Origin: Muribaculum intestinale
GTDB taxonomy: Bacteria > Bacteroidota > Bacteroidia > Bacteroidales > Muribaculaceae
Direction of reading: 5' to 3'
NCBI RefSeq assembly: GCF_002201515.1
Contig: NZ_CP021421.1
Location: 1,984,001-2,048,000, forward strand
DNA length: 64,000 nucleotides
Both the position numbers and the translations under genes were made by a program. Shown here piece after piece: positions 22,155-31,964 of this stretch. Below the pieces are notes generated by a model. It saw only the letters and a list, made by a program, of their open reading frames with translations, did not search any database and was not told where the DNA came from. The stretch's first letter is position 1. Every line of letters starts with the position of its first letter.

Positions 22155-24980
22155 ATGCTGAAATTCTTACGTAAGCCGTTGATGGCTTTCGCATTAATTA
22201 TTTTTACTGTTGCCGGTGCAAAGGCTTATACCGTAAGCGGCACTGTTACCGATTCAATAGGAGAACCGATGATTGAAGCTACAGTAAGGCTTCTGTCAGT
22301 AAAAGACAGCTCTTTTGTTAAAGGTGGAACAACAAATATCGACGGACGATTCAGTCTCTCAGGAATAAATCGCGGCAACTATATCGTACAGACTTCATAT
22401 ATAGGATATGATCCTTCCAATACAGATGTCAATGTGGCGTCATCAAATGTACGTCTTAAGCCAATTGTGCTTAAGGAATCTTCGATTATGCTTAAGGAGA
22501 CTGTTGTGACTGCGGTTAAGACAGAAATTGTAGTGAAAGAGGATACCGTTGAGTACAATGCAGGCTCCTACAAGACTCAGCCTGGTGCCGCTATGGAGGA
22601 ATTGCTGAAAAAGCTCCCCGGTGTAGAAGTTGATTCTGATGGAAAGATTACCGCACATGGCAAGGAAGTCACAAAAATACTTGTCGATGGCAAGGAATTT
22701 TTCTCCGATGACCCAAAAGTAGCCTCAAAAAATCTTCCTGCGACTATGATTGATAAGCTCCAGGTTGTAGACCGCAAGAGCGATCTCGCGCGCCTTACTG
22801 GTGTCGACGACGGCGAGGAGGAAACTGTAATAAATCTTACCGTGAAGCCAGGTATGAAAAATGGCTGGTTTGGCGTGGCCAATGCCGGAGCGGGCACCGA
22901 TAGCCGCTATGCAGGCGATTTTAATGTAAATCGCTTCTGGAACGGAAATCAGATAACATTTTTGGGCAATTTCAACAATATAAACCAGCTTGGATTTACC
23001 GACAGCAACGGTAGCCGTTTTCGTCGTTTTGGAGGAGACAACGGCGTGAATACGTCTCAGTCGCTTGGATTCAATTTCAATGTCGGTCGCCAGGACGAGA
23101 CATTCCGTGCCGGTGGAGATGTATTGTATAGCCACACGGATCAAGATACACGCAAGCGTCAGGAACGACAGTATATATTTCCCGACTCGGCGTCATACCT
23201 CAATTCGCAGAGCACATCGCGCGACAAAGGACACAACGTGCGTGGCGACTTCCGTATAGAGTGGAAGCCCGATTCGTTTACCACACTGGAACTGCGCCCG
23301 AGATTCTCATTCAATTTCAATCATTCGCTGAGTGCCGACAGTTCTCTTACATCCGCCGGTGATGCAATGCGTTCGCCTGTCAACCGCAGTATAAACACCG
23401 GCGATTCAAAAGGAAACTCCTATGAGGCCGGTGCCGAGTTGTGGTTCAACCACATGTCCAAAAGTCATCCCGGGCGTTCGTTCTCACTTATGGCCGAGTA
23501 TTCAATGTCTAATGTGCGCGAGGACGATTACTCCTATTCATGGAACAAGTTCTTCACCCCGGGCGTAGACCCCGACGATCTGCAGGACCAGTATACCGAC
23601 AATCACACGTGGAGCAATACCGTAGGATTTCGCGCCACATGGACCGAGCCTATAGGTGATGCGAAGAAGGGACGTTTCATCGACATAAGCTATCGCATGA
23701 GCTATCGTTGGAACAATGCCGACAAGATGGTGTATGACCATCCTGTCACATATCCCGGCGATGGATCAGATCCTGTGATTGACTATCTTGAAGAGGTATG
23801 GAACCCCGACCTTTCCAACCGTTTCCGCAACACCTTCTTCAACCAGCGCATACAGGTTGGATTCAAAAAGATAAGCAAAGATTTTAATTTCAATGTAGGA
23901 ATCGGGCTTACACCCTCCATGTCAAAGAGCGACAACCTTATCAACACCGAAAAAAACATTTCGCGATGGGTGTGGAACATAGCTCCGTTCCTCCGTTACC
24001 GTCACAAACTGTCAAAGACTCGCAGCATCACACTCGATTATCGTGGCCGTACCTCTGCCCCATCAATGACACAGTTGCAGCCCGTGGCCGACATGTCCAA
24101 CCCTTTGCGTATTGTCGTCGGTAATCCCAATCTCGACCCATCGTTCTCCCACAATGTTCGTCTCCGCTTCCAGGACTTCAATGCCGACGCACAGCGCTCC
24201 ATAATGGCTATGGCTTACGCGCAGGTCGTGCAGAACGCCATAGTCAGCAAGACCACATTCAACCAGCAGACCGGCGGTCAGCAGACCACATATGCCAATG
24301 TTAATGGTAATTGGAATGCCGGATTCTTTGCGATGATGTCAATGCCTCTGCGCAATCGCCACTGGCAGACAAACATACATATCTTCTCACGCTATACCCA
24401 GTCGATAGGGTTCAACAACGGTCAGCGCAACCGTAGCGGGGCATTCAATTTCCGTCCGTCACTCGGGCTTGCGTTCCGTACGGATGTCTGGGATATCGAA
24501 CTTCGCCCGTTCTATGGACTCCAGACTACCCGCAATTCGCTCAAAAGCGTAAACAGCAACGACATTACCAACTATGGCGCCCGTTTCAACGGGCAATGGT
24601 ATGCGCCTTTCGGCTTGGTATTGAGCACCGACCTTAGTTTTACTGCCAACCGCGGCTATGCAGCAGGCTACGATTCCGACGAATGGATGTGGAATGCCCA
24701 GATTTCCTATCAGTTCTTGCGCGAGCGCAACGCTACCATATCGATAAAGGCCTATGATTTGCTACAGAACAAAAAATCGCTTAACCGCAGCGTAACAGCG
24801 AGCTATATCGACGATACAAGTTACAACTCGCTCACACGCTATTTCATGTTGTCATTCTCGTATCGTTTCAATACATTCGGGAAAGGTAAACGCCCCTCCG
24901 GATTCAATGAAGCCGTAGGGCCTGGCGGCCATGGCGGACCTCGCAGAGGTCCCGGCGGCGGACGTCCACCGCGTTTCTGA
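22155..24980 (+). CDS. Outer-membrane beta-barrel protein with carboxypeptidase-like and plug domains
   Basis: A protein of 941 residues with a signal peptide (cleavage near AGAKA-YTVSG). It has an N-terminal carboxypeptidase-regulatory-like domain (about 26-105), a TonB-plug-like region (about 125-225, containing EELLKKLPGVEVDSDGKI and ILVDGKEFF) and a long C-terminal barrel of the OMP_b-brl_3 (PF14905) type. Such proteins resemble TonB-dependent receptors but lack a SusD partner; no SusD gene is adjacent here. The ligand is unknown. The last barrel strand (YFMLSFSYRF) is followed by a Gly/Pro/Arg-rich tail of about 30 residues ending in Phe. It stands alone between the tRNA cluster and a terminator. 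Confidence 0.85.
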   Translation: MLKFLRKPLMAFALIIFTVAGAKAYTVSGTVTDSIGEPMIEATVRLLSVKDSSFVKGGTTNIDGRFSLSGINRGNYIVQTSYIGYDPSNTDVNVASSNVRLKPIVLKESSIMLKETVVTAVKTEIVVKEDTVEYNAGSYKTQPGAAMEELLKKLPGVEVDSDGKITAHGKEVTKILVDGKEFFSDDPKVASKNLPATMIDKLQVVDRKSDLARLTGVDDGEEETVINLTVKPGMKNGWFGVANAGAGTDSRYAGDFNVNRFWNGNQITFLGNFNNINQLGFTDSNGSRFRRFGGDNGVNTSQSLGFNFNVGRQDETFRAGGDVLYSHTDQDTRKRQERQYIFPDSASYLNSQSTSRDKGHNVRGDFRIEWKPDSFTTLELRPRFSFNFNHSLSADSSLTSAGDAMRSPVNRSINTGDSKGNSYEAGAELWFNHMSKSHPGRSFSLMAEYSMSNVREDDYSYSWNKFFTPGVDPDDLQDQYTDNHTWSNTVGFRATWTEPIGDAKKGRFIDISYRMSYRWNNADKMVYDHPVTYPGDGSDPVIDYLEEVWNPDLSNRFRNTFFNQRIQVGFKKISKDFNFNVGIGLTPSMSKSDNLINTEKNISRWVWNIAPFLRYRHKLSKTRSITLDYRGRTSAPSMTQLQPVADMSNPLRIVVGNPNLDPSFSHNVRLRFQDFNADAQRSIMAMAYAQVVQNAIVSKTTFNQQTGGQQTTYANVNGNWNAGFFAMMSMPLRNRHWQTNIHIFSRYTQSIGFNNGQRNRSGAFNFRPSLGLAFRTDVWDIELRPFYGLQTTRNSLKSVNSNDITNYGARFNGQWYAPFGLVLSTDLSFTANRGYAAGYDSDEWMWNAQISYQFLRERNATISIKAYDLLQNKKSLNRSVTASYIDDTSYNSLTRYFMLSFSYRFNTFGKGKRPSGFNEAVGPGGHGGPRRGPGGGRPPRF

Positions 24981-25008
24981 TATTGCATATGATTAATGTA
25001 TTGCTTAT

Positions 25009-25049
25009 GATGTCGCCAGTTTATCACCGGATAGGCGACATCTCTTTTT
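25009..25049 (+). terminator. Intrinsic terminator after the barrel-protein gene
   Basis: GATGTCGCC (25009-25017) and GGCGACATC (25034-25042) make a perfect 9-bp stem followed by TCTTTTT. The T-run overlaps the -33 box of the next gene. Confidence 0.8.
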
Positions 25050-25078
25050 GCGTATTCGGGTATTTATCGTTAATTTTG
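25047..25078 (+). promoter_or_regulatory. Promoter of the S9 peptidase gene
   Basis: TTTG at 25047-25050 and TAATTTTG at 25071-25078 (followed by C), spaced by 20 nt, with the start codon 30 nt further on. Confidence 0.8.
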
Positions 25079-25108
25079 CAGGAAATCGATTCTGCAAATC
25101 AATAACAT

Positions 25109-27283
25109 ATGAATTTAAAATTTTCAAACATCATCATGTCAGCAGCATTGCTTGCCACCACGGCCGCATGTACCGGCACATCATCGGAGGATGGCAAGAT
25201 GATTGACAAACCCGATTTCAAGAGCGCCGACGGCATCTTCACTATCGAGGCGCTTGAGGCGCTCGGACGTGTGTCGGGCCCTGTAGTGTCGCCCGATAAA
25301 ACCAAGGTCTTGTTCGGAGTAAGTTATGAAAGTGTTGAGGAAAATGCCTCAAACAATGATCTCTATGTAATGAATGTCGACGGTACCGACACTCAGCGTA
25401 TTACACGTACGCCCAAATCCGAGAGTAACGCCGTATGGATTGAGAATGGCAAGCGTATCGCTTTCCTCTACCCCGATGGCGATGCCATGCAGGTATGGGT
25501 CATGAATGCCGACGGCAGTGGCCGCAAGTGCGTGAGCAAACTCGAAAAAGGGGTGAGCGGATTTGTAATCTCTCCCGACGAGAAACATATATTGATGGTA
25601 AGCAACGTGAAATACTCACGTAAAGCCTCCGATGTATATTCCGATCTACCCAAGGCCACAGGTCGAATCATTGACGACCTTATGTACAAGCACTGGGATG
25701 AATGGGTGACAGAGATTCCTCATCCTTTCCTCGGGGCTTTTGACGGAAACGAAGTTACCGATGTTACTGACATAATGGCCGACGAGCCTTACGAAGCTCC
25801 GATGAAGCCATTCAGTGGTATTGAGTCGTTTGCTTGGTCGCCCGACAGCAAAAAACTCGTATACGTGTCGCGCAAGAAAACCGGTGTGGAGTATGCACTC
25901 TCTACCAATTCCGACCTCTATCTCTACGACCTTGCATCAAAGAGTGTGACCAATCTTACCGAGGGGATGGGCGGCTACGACACAGCTCCCGCATTCTCTC
26001 CCGACGGCACTCAGCTTGCGTGGCTCAGCATGGAGCACGACGGGTATGAGAGCGATAAAAACCGGATAATGCTGATGGATATGTCTACCGGCGAGAAGCG
26101 CGACCTTACAGCCGCATGGGACTATACTGTCGATGCCATTTCCTGGCAGCCTTCCGGCCGCGGACTTTTCTTCCTGGCATATCGCGACGGTGTGCGTCCG
26201 GTATTTGCAATCGGTCTTGACGGAACAATCAGTGTCGTAGCCCAGGGTGAATTTGACTACGACGGTCTGGCCCCTGTAAGTGATGCCGCACTTGTGACCA
26301 TGCGCCATTCCATGCTCCGTCCCAACGAACTATATTATGCGGCTTCCGGCGAAGAACCCCGGGCTATCTCCTCCGTCAACGATGACATCTATGCTCAGCT
26401 GACTATGCCTACCGTAGAGCGCCGCATGGTACCCACCACAGACGGAAAGGAGATGCTTACCTGGATTGTAAAACCTCAGAATTTTGATCCCACACAGAAA
26501 TATCCCGGACTTCTGTACTGCCAGGGTGGGCCCCAGCAGGCCGTGAGCCAGTTCTGGAGTTATCGCTGGAATCTTGCTCTTATGGCCGCTCACGGCTATG
26601 TGGTGATTGCGCCCAACCGCCGCGGCCTCCCGGGATTCGGCACAGAATGGAACGCGCAGATTTCCGGAGACTATCCCGGACAGAACATGCGCGACTACCT
26701 CTCGGCTGTCGACCATGTAAAGACTGAGCCATGGATTGACGCAGCTCATATCGGTGCCACCGGAGCAAGCTACGGAGGTTTCTCGGTTTACTGGCTTGCC
26801 GGCAACCACGACCACCGTTTCGCATGCCTTATCGCACATGCCGGCATCTTCAATATGGAGGCACAGTATCTTGAGACTGAAGAGATGTGGTTTGCCAACT
26901 GGGACATGGGTGGCGGCGCATGGAATGCTCCTGCCGACACCAAAGACTTCCCGGACTACGGAGCATATTGGAACAAGAGCAACCCCACCGCACAGCGCAC
27001 ATTTGAGATGTCGCCCCACCGTTTCGTCGACAAATGGGATACTCCCATACTCATTACCCACGGTGAGTACGACTATCGCATACTGTCGTCGCAGGGCGAG
27101 ATGGCATTCAATGCCGCCAAGCTCCGCGGAATACCTGCCGAGATGCTTATCTTCCCCGACGAAAACCACTGGATTCTCAAGCCCCAGAACGCTATCCTCT
27201 GGCAGCGTGTATTCTTCCGTTGGCTCGACCGCTGGCTAAAGGGCAAGCCCTACACCGCCGATACCGACAATACTGCCGAATAA
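25109..27283 (+). CDS. S9 family dipeptidyl-peptidase lipoprotein (DPP5-like)
   Basis: A protein of 724 residues with a lipoprotein signal ending TTAAC (Cys21). Residues of about 45-430 form a WD40/TolB-like beta-propeller, with repeated SPD and WSPDSKKLVYVS motifs. The C-terminal prolyl-oligopeptidase alpha/beta-hydrolase domain carries the catalytic triad Ser554 in GASYGGFS, Asp655 in HGEYDYR and His687 in DENHW. The general shape resembles periplasmic dipeptidyl peptidases such as P. gingivalis DPP5, which release dipeptides from peptides. Exact cleavage preference cannot be read from the sequence. It is a single gene with its own promoter and terminator. Confidence 0.9.
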   Translation: MNLKFSNIIMSAALLATTAACTGTSSEDGKMIDKPDFKSADGIFTIEALEALGRVSGPVVSPDKTKVLFGVSYESVEENASNNDLYVMNVDGTDTQRITRTPKSESNAVWIENGKRIAFLYPDGDAMQVWVMNADGSGRKCVSKLEKGVSGFVISPDEKHILMVSNVKYSRKASDVYSDLPKATGRIIDDLMYKHWDEWVTEIPHPFLGAFDGNEVTDVTDIMADEPYEAPMKPFSGIESFAWSPDSKKLVYVSRKKTGVEYALSTNSDLYLYDLASKSVTNLTEGMGGYDTAPAFSPDGTQLAWLSMEHDGYESDKNRIMLMDMSTGEKRDLTAAWDYTVDAISWQPSGRGLFFLAYRDGVRPVFAIGLDGTISVVAQGEFDYDGLAPVSDAALVTMRHSMLRPNELYYAASGEEPRAISSVNDDIYAQLTMPTVERRMVPTTDGKEMLTWIVKPQNFDPTQKYPGLLYCQGGPQQAVSQFWSYRWNLALMAAHGYVVIAPNRRGLPGFGTEWNAQISGDYPGQNMRDYLSAVDHVKTEPWIDAAHIGATGASYGGFSVYWLAGNHDHRFACLIAHAGIFNMEAQYLETEEMWFANWDMGGGAWNAPADTKDFPDYGAYWNKSNPTAQRTFEMSPHRFVDKWDTPILITHGEYDYRILSSQGEMAFNAAKLRGIPAEMLIFPDENHWILKPQNAILWQRVFFRWLDRWLKGKPYTADTDNTAE

Positions 27284-27306
27284 CCCTCCATTATATGTTA
27301 TACAAG

Positions 27307-27342
27307 GCCGCATCCTGCATTGGAATGCGGCTTTGCTTTTTG
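27307..27342 (+). terminator. Intrinsic terminator after the S9 peptidase gene
   Basis: GCCGCAT (27307-27313) pairs with ATGCGGC (27325-27331), followed by TTTGCTTTTTG. Confidence 0.75.
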
Positions 27343-27423
27343 ATACAAATTACCATTGATTTACGTCAATGTGCCGGCTGTTTTAGGGAGATAAAGATTT
27401 CATAATTGTTTGTGAAAAAATCG

Positions 27424-27431
27424 TAATTTTG
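27424..27431 (+). promoter_or_regulatory. -7 promoter box for the EamA transporter gene
   Basis: TAATTTTG followed by C lies 86 nt before the start codon at 27518. No TTTG at the proper -33 spacing. Confidence 0.5.
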
Positions 27432-27517
27432 CACCCTTGATTGCAGATTGCGTTTTTTATCCCTTGCTTGACGATTTATGTCTCTTAATGTATAAATAAA
27501 CAACGATATATCGACCT

Positions 27518-28474
27518 ATGAAAATAGATTTAAAAGGACATGTCTCAATGTTTGGAGCCAATGCAATTTGGGGTGTAATGTCTCCAATAGCTAAATTTGT
27601 AATGATCAGTGGCACAATAACCCCGTTGGTAGTAACCAATTTGCGTATTGCAGGAGCCATGATTCTGTTCTGGCTTGTATCTCTGTGCATGAAACCGGAA
27701 CATGTTGGGTCGAAGGATATGGCAAAACTCTTTGGAGCATCGTTGCTTGCAATCATCTTTAATCAAGGATGTTTCATTACCGGTCTGGGAATGACATCCC
27801 CGACAAACGCGTCCATAATTACTACAAGCATGCCGTTATGGGCTATGGTTCTTGCAGCGTTTTTTCTGAAAGAGCCTATAACCGGAAAGAAAATAATGGG
27901 TATTGCGGCCGGTGCCACTGGTGCGGTGCTCCTTATTCTTGGAGGAAGTTCGGCAGCCGGAGCTGTATCTTCGTCAATATGGGGCGATTTAATAGTCATG
28001 ACAGCACAATTGAGTTATGCTCTCTATATAGTGCTTTTCAAGGATTTTGTATCCCGTTATTCAATATTTACCGTAATGAAGTGGATGTTCACGTTTGCTT
28101 TCATATGTATGGTGCCTTTTTCTACTCGGCAGCTATCGGAGACAAGATGGGATGCTGTCACATCTATGGAATGGGGAGCCTTGTCATTGGTTGTTGTTGG
28201 GGCGACATTTGTATCTTACATACTTGTTGTAATCGGTCAGAAGCGCCTTCGTCCTACTGTGGCGGGAATGTATAATTACATCCAACCTCTTGTGGCCTGC
28301 ATAGGTGCAATATTATGGGGTATGGATACATTTGGCATAACAAAAGCGTTTGCAATACTATTGATATTTGCCGGAGTATTCCTTGTAACCATGAGCAAAA
28401 GCCGCAAAGACATGGAGGCGGAGGAAAATACAATTTCAGAGATTGCAGACCCAGGGCTGGCGCATGAGATTTAA
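27518..28474 (+). CDS. EamA/DMT-family transporter with IS-derived C-terminus
   Basis: A 318-residue inner-membrane protein of the drug/metabolite transporter superfamily, with about ten hydrophobic segments in two EamA halves (FGANAIWGVMSPIAKF at the start, IWGDLIVMTAQLSYALY at the middle). The substrate is unknown; relatives export amino acids or other metabolites. The ISAs1 element at 28452-29680 entered near the 3' end of the gene. The last seven residues (PGLAHEI) and the stop codon now come from the IS inverted repeat. Joining the flanks across one copy of the 9-bp target duplication restores ...SEIADR and a TAG stop (29692-29694), so only one native codon and the stop were lost. Function is probably kept. 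Confidence 0.9.
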   Translation: MKIDLKGHVSMFGANAIWGVMSPIAKFVMISGTITPLVVTNLRIAGAMILFWLVSLCMKPEHVGSKDMAKLFGASLLAIIFNQGCFITGLGMTSPTNASIITTSMPLWAMVLAAFFLKEPITGKKIMGIAAGATGAVLLILGGSSAAGAVSSSIWGDLIVMTAQLSYALYIVLFKDFVSRYSIFTVMKWMFTFAFICMVPFSTRQLSETRWDAVTSMEWGALSLVVVGATFVSYILVVIGQKRLRPTVAGMYNYIQPLVACIGAILWGMDTFGITKAFAILLIFAGVFLVTMSKSRKDMEAEENTISEIADPGLAHEI

Positions 28475-29680
28475 CTCAAATTCAGTCAAAAATTCACCTG
28501 ATTATGTGAAATAAACTTTCAGATATTGCATATATTGCTGAAAATGGATATATTAGAGGTATGCAAATAGAAATTTTCAGCAAAGTAAAAGACCCGCGTG
28601 ACTTGGGCAAGGTTAAACATGAGCTCGAGGATGTGCTCCGAATGGCACTCATCGGCGTGTTGTGTGATTGTGAGGACTGTGACGACATATCGGATATGGT
28701 TACAGACCGAGAGGAAGAATTCAAGGCCGCCGGATTGCTGAAGCTTAGCAACGGCGTCCCGTGTGGTGACACGATACTTCGTGTTGTAGAGTCTGTCAAT
28801 CCCGCTCAGCTCCGGGCAAGTCTTGATTGCTGCCGAGGCCACATAATCGAATCCCTGTGCGGCAATCAGGTCATCATTGACGGTAAGAAACTGCGGGGTG
28901 AAAATCCCAGGAGTCCCGGATGCCACGGACTGTATATCCTCAATGCGTGGGTATCTGAAACAGAAATCTGCGTTGCCGAAAAGCCGGTGGATGGCAAGAC
29001 CAACGAACTTACGGTTCTGCCGTCCGTATTGTCCTCTTTATGGCTTACAGGGGCATTGGTTTCAGTCGACGCAATGGGGACCCACCGTAATATCGCAGAA
29101 CAGATCATGCTCCAGGGCGGCGACTATCTGATGGCGCTTAAAGACAATCAGCCGATACTCAAGAGCTTGACGGAAAGTATCTTTAGTAGGACTACTCCAT
29201 TATCGGTATACACAACCGAGGAAAAGGGGCACGGAAGAGTTGAGAAGAGAACCTGTTCAATTATGGATACGACACTTTTGGAACAGGAGGGAATGTACGA
29301 GAAGTGGCCCGGTCTTAAACGTATCATAAAGATGGAGCGTGAGCGTACTGAGAACGGTGCCCGCTCGCGTGAAACAATCTACTATCTCAGCAGCGTGGAG
29401 AAAGATGAGGCTTCTTACTATGCGATGCGTATTCGTGCGCACTGGGGTATCGAGAACAAACTGCACTGGCATCTCGACGTGACGTTTCGGGAAGATATGT
29501 GCCGCGTACGCGCCAAGAATGGCGCTGTCAATTTTTCAGCGATGCGCAAGTATGCATTGGAAATGCTTAAAAAGCAGAACGATAAACTCAGCCTTAAACG
29601 AAGACGCAAAAAATGTATGTGGAGCACTGAATATCTGTACAAAGTCTTTAAGGATAGTTAAATCTCATGCGCCAGCCCTG
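28452..29680 (+). mobile_element. ISAs1-family insertion sequence, apparently intact
   Basis: The element is 1229 bp. Its ends are perfect 23-bp inverted repeats (28452-28474 and 29658-29680) starting CAGGGCTGGCGCATGAGATT. The flanking 9-bp direct repeats TTGCAGACC (28443-28451 and 29681-29689) are the target duplication, which shows that the whole element moved here as a unit. It holds one transposase gene. The transposase stop codon lies inside the right inverted repeat, and the left repeat supplies the stop of the EamA gene. Perfect ends and duplication suggest a recent insertion. Confidence 0.95.
28561..29661 (+). CDS. ISAs1-family transposase
   Basis: This 366-residue DDE transposase is full length. 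It has the N-terminal H_repeat-associated segment (DPRDLGKVKHELEDVLRMAL), the first catalytic Asp region VIIDGKKLRG, a second Asp in VSVDAMGTH, the ALKDNQP motif, and the C-terminal segment with the expected catalytic Glu (RAHWGIENKLHWHLDVTF). It is the only gene in the element. No frameshift or stop is seen, so it should be active. Its own promoter is not clear; transcription from the EamA promoter could reach it. Confidence 0.95.
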   Translation: MQIEIFSKVKDPRDLGKVKHELEDVLRMALIGVLCDCEDCDDISDMVTDREEEFKAAGLLKLSNGVPCGDTILRVVESVNPAQLRASLDCCRGHIIESLCGNQVIIDGKKLRGENPRSPGCHGLYILNAWVSETEICVAEKPVDGKTNELTVLPSVLSSLWLTGALVSVDAMGTHRNIAEQIMLQGGDYLMALKDNQPILKSLTESIFSRTTPLSVYTTEEKGHGRVEKRTCSIMDTTLLEQEGMYEKWPGLKRIIKMERERTENGARSRETIYYLSSVEKDEASYYAMRIRAHWGIENKLHWHLDVTFREDMCRVRAKNGAVNFSAMRKYALEMLKKQNDKLSLKRRRKKCMWSTEYLYKVFKDS

Positions 29681-29698
29681 TTGCAGACCGATAGGGTA

Positions 29699-29729
29699 TT
29701 GGCCAAGTCGCGGGGATTTGCTAATTTTG
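29699..29729 (+). promoter_or_regulatory. Promoter of cvpA
   Basis: TTG at 29699-29701 (within ATTGG) and TAATTTTG at 29722-29729 (followed by C), spaced by 20 nt. It begins only 18 nt after the IS right end, so the insertion left it intact. Confidence 0.65.
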
Positions 29730-29771
29730 CGGGTATTTTAGTGTGTCGCAGTATACGCGCATCAATTATCG

Positions 29772-30290
29772 GTGAGTGCAATAGACATCATATTGACATG
29801 TGTGCTTTTCGGCTCGATAGCCTATGGAGTGTGGAAAGGCCTGATACGTCAGGTCGCTTCGCTCGGAGGTATCGTGCTGGGGCTTATCGCATGCCGCATA
29901 TTCGGCTCGCAGGCAGGCACAATGCTTGCGGAGATGCTTCCCGGCACTTTTGAATCGGCTACTTCGGCAGCTATTGTAGGCAATGTGTTGCTTTTTATAC
30001 TCGTATGGCTTACCGTCAGTGTCGTGGCATCGATGCTCCACAGGCTTACCCATGCGCTCATGTTCGGATGGCTCGACCATCTGCTCGGAGGCGTATTTGC
30101 TATGTTCAAGTGGCTGTTGGTGTTGAGTATCATTCTCAATCTGTTGTATCTGGCGGCTCCGGGAAGCAGTATCTTCACTACCTCCACCCTGATGGATGGC
30201 GACATGCTCCCGTGGGTCATGAGAATCGCTCCGAAGATGTTTGGCATAGTCATTGGTACCGAATCCGTGGCCATGCCCGACTTGATATAG
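29772..30290 (+). CDS. cvpA: CvpA family membrane protein
   Basis: This 172-residue inner-membrane protein starts with GTG; there is no better ATG. It has the CvpA signature (YGVWKGLIRQVASLGGIVLGL) and four hydrophobic segments. CvpA relatives affect colicin V export and envelope integrity; the molecular function is not settled. It is followed after 106 bp by sufB and could be co-transcribed with the suf genes, since no terminator is seen between them. Confidence 0.85.
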   Translation: MSAIDIILTCVLFGSIAYGVWKGLIRQVASLGGIVLGLIACRIFGSQAGTMLAEMLPGTFESATSAAIVGNVLLFILVWLTVSVVASMLHRLTHALMFGWLDHLLGGVFAMFKWLLVLSIILNLLYLAAPGSSIFTTSTLMDGDMLPWVMRIAPKMFGIVIGTESVAMPDLI

Positions 30291-30396
30291 TATTGTTGCC
30301 CCGACTTGGACGACGCATGCAACAATTGACACGCCTGTCGCGTTTACACACTATAAATATCAGAAGTAAGGACTAAAACATACTGTCACTGTAAAT

Positions 30397-31869
30397 ATGA
30401 GCTCTGATAACAACAATAACCAGAATACAGAGAATGACGACGTAATAAAGGATGTCACCTCCGGCGAATACAAATATGGTTTTGTATCCGACATTGATAC
30501 CGACGTCATACCGCGCGGCCTGAGCGAGGAGGTGATACGCCTTATATCGGCCAAGAAGCAGGAGCCGGAGTGGCTGCTTGAGTTCCGTCTCAATGCCTAC
30601 CGCTATTGGCTTACTCTTGATATGCCGACATGGGCTCATCTCGACATTCCACCGATAGATTATCAGGCGATAAGCTACTATGCCGCTCCACGCAAGAAAG
30701 AAGGCCCCAAGAGTCTTGATGAGGTCGACCCCGAGTTGCTCGACACTTTTGACAAACTCGGGATACCGCTGGCCGAACAGAAAATGCTCTCGGGAATGGC
30801 TGTCGATGCAGTGATGGATTCTGTATCGGTAAAGACCACACACAAGGAGAAACTTGCCCGTCTCGGCATAATCTTCTGTTCGTTCTCTGAGGCGGTACGC
30901 GATTATCCCGACCTTGTGAGGCGTTATCTCGGCAAGGTTGTGTCATACCGCGACAATTTCTTTGCCGCGCTCAATTCGGCGGTGTTCTCCGACGGGTCGT
31001 TTGTGTATATACCCAAAGGTGTGCGCTGTCCGATGGAGTTGTCGACATATTTCCGTATAAACGCTGCCGGCACCGGACAGTTTGAGCGCACTCTGATAGT
31101 GGCCGACGACGATTCCTACGTAAGTTATCTCGAAGGCTGTACCGCTCCTATGCGTGATGAAAACCAGCTCCATGCCGCAATCGTGGAAATCATAGTCGAG
31201 GACCGGGCTGAAGTCAAATATTCTACAGTGCAGAACTGGTATGCCGGCGACAAGGATGGCCGCGGAGGCGTATACAACTTTGTGACCAAACGCGGACTCT
31301 GCCGCGGCGACTACTCGAAACTGTCGTGGACGCAGGTAGAGACCGGTTCGGCCATCACATGGAAATATCCCGGCTGTATCCTCAAGGGAGAGGGCAGTGT
31401 AGGAGAGTTCTACTCTGTGGCGGTAACACGCAACCGACAGCAGGCCGACACCGGCACAAAAATGATTCATCTCGGGCGCAATACCCGCTCTACCATAGTC
31501 AGCAAGGGTATCTCGGCCGGACATAGTCAGAACAGTTACCGTGGACTGGTAAAGGTAGCTCCCGACGCCGACGGATGCCGCAATTACACCCAGTGCGATT
31601 CGCTTCTGCTCGGCCCCGACTGCGGCGCACACACATTTCCTTACATTGATGTGCTCAACGATACCGCAGTGGTGGAGCATGAAGCTACAACATCGAAAAT
31701 CAGCGAAGACCAGGTGTTTTACTGCAATCAACGAGGCATACCCACAGAGGAGGCCATCGGGCTTATTGTCAACGGCTATGCCAAGGAGGTTATGAACAAG
31801 CTCCCTATGGAGTTTGCCGTTGAGGCGCAGAAACTTCTTCAGATTTCGCTTGAAGGAAGTGTAGGCTGA
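30397..31869 (+). CDS. sufB: Fe-S cluster assembly scaffold SufB
   Basis: This 490-residue protein is the main subunit of the SufBC2D scaffold that builds Fe-S clusters in the cytoplasm. SufB landmarks are the [11 protein letters not shown] segment, YLEGCTAP, the beta-helix core with [16 protein letters not shown], and the C-terminal cluster-binding region with [20 protein letters not shown] and YCNQRGI. The N-terminal 30 residues are Asn/Asp/Glu rich and variable. It is the first gene of sufBCDS. A small hairpin (GCCTCG/CGAGGC, 31871-31889) lies just after its stop and before sufC. No clear promoter is visible in the 106 bp upstream. Confidence 0.97.
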   Translation: MSSDNNNNQNTENDDVIKDVTSGEYKYGFVSDIDTDVIPRGLSEEVIRLISAKKQEPEWLLEFRLNAYRYWLTLDMPTWAHLDIPPIDYQAISYYAAPRKKEGPKSLDEVDPELLDTFDKLGIPLAEQKMLSGMAVDAVMDSVSVKTTHKEKLARLGIIFCSFSEAVRDYPDLVRRYLGKVVSYRDNFFAALNSAVFSDGSFVYIPKGVRCPMELSTYFRINAAGTGQFERTLIVADDDSYVSYLEGCTAPMRDENQLHAAIVEIIVEDRAEVKYSTVQNWYAGDKDGRGGVYNFVTKRGLCRGDYSKLSWTQVETGSAITWKYPGCILKGEGSVGEFYSVAVTRNRQQADTGTKMIHLGRNTRSTIVSKGISAGHSQNSYRGLVKVAPDADGCRNYTQCDSLLLGPDCGAHTFPYIDVLNDTAVVEHEATTSKISEDQVFYCNQRGIPTEEAIGLIVNGYAKEVMNKLPMEFAVEAQKLLQISLEGSVG

Positions 31870-31964
31870 CGCCTCGGTTAAGTCGAGGCCCGACACCGTT
31901 GTCCATGGCTGTAATTCATGCCGCCGGACATTTGAATAACAGAAATAGAAAATATATCATATCA

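Noticed and set aside
29519..29953. 144-residue + strand frame spanning the IS right end and the cvpA start
   Set aside because: It overlaps the transposase and CvpA in another frame and exists only because of the insertion.
31899..31964. TTG-started extension of sufC
   Set aside because: SufC proteins start close to the ATG at 31965; the extra residues look like non-coding spacer.
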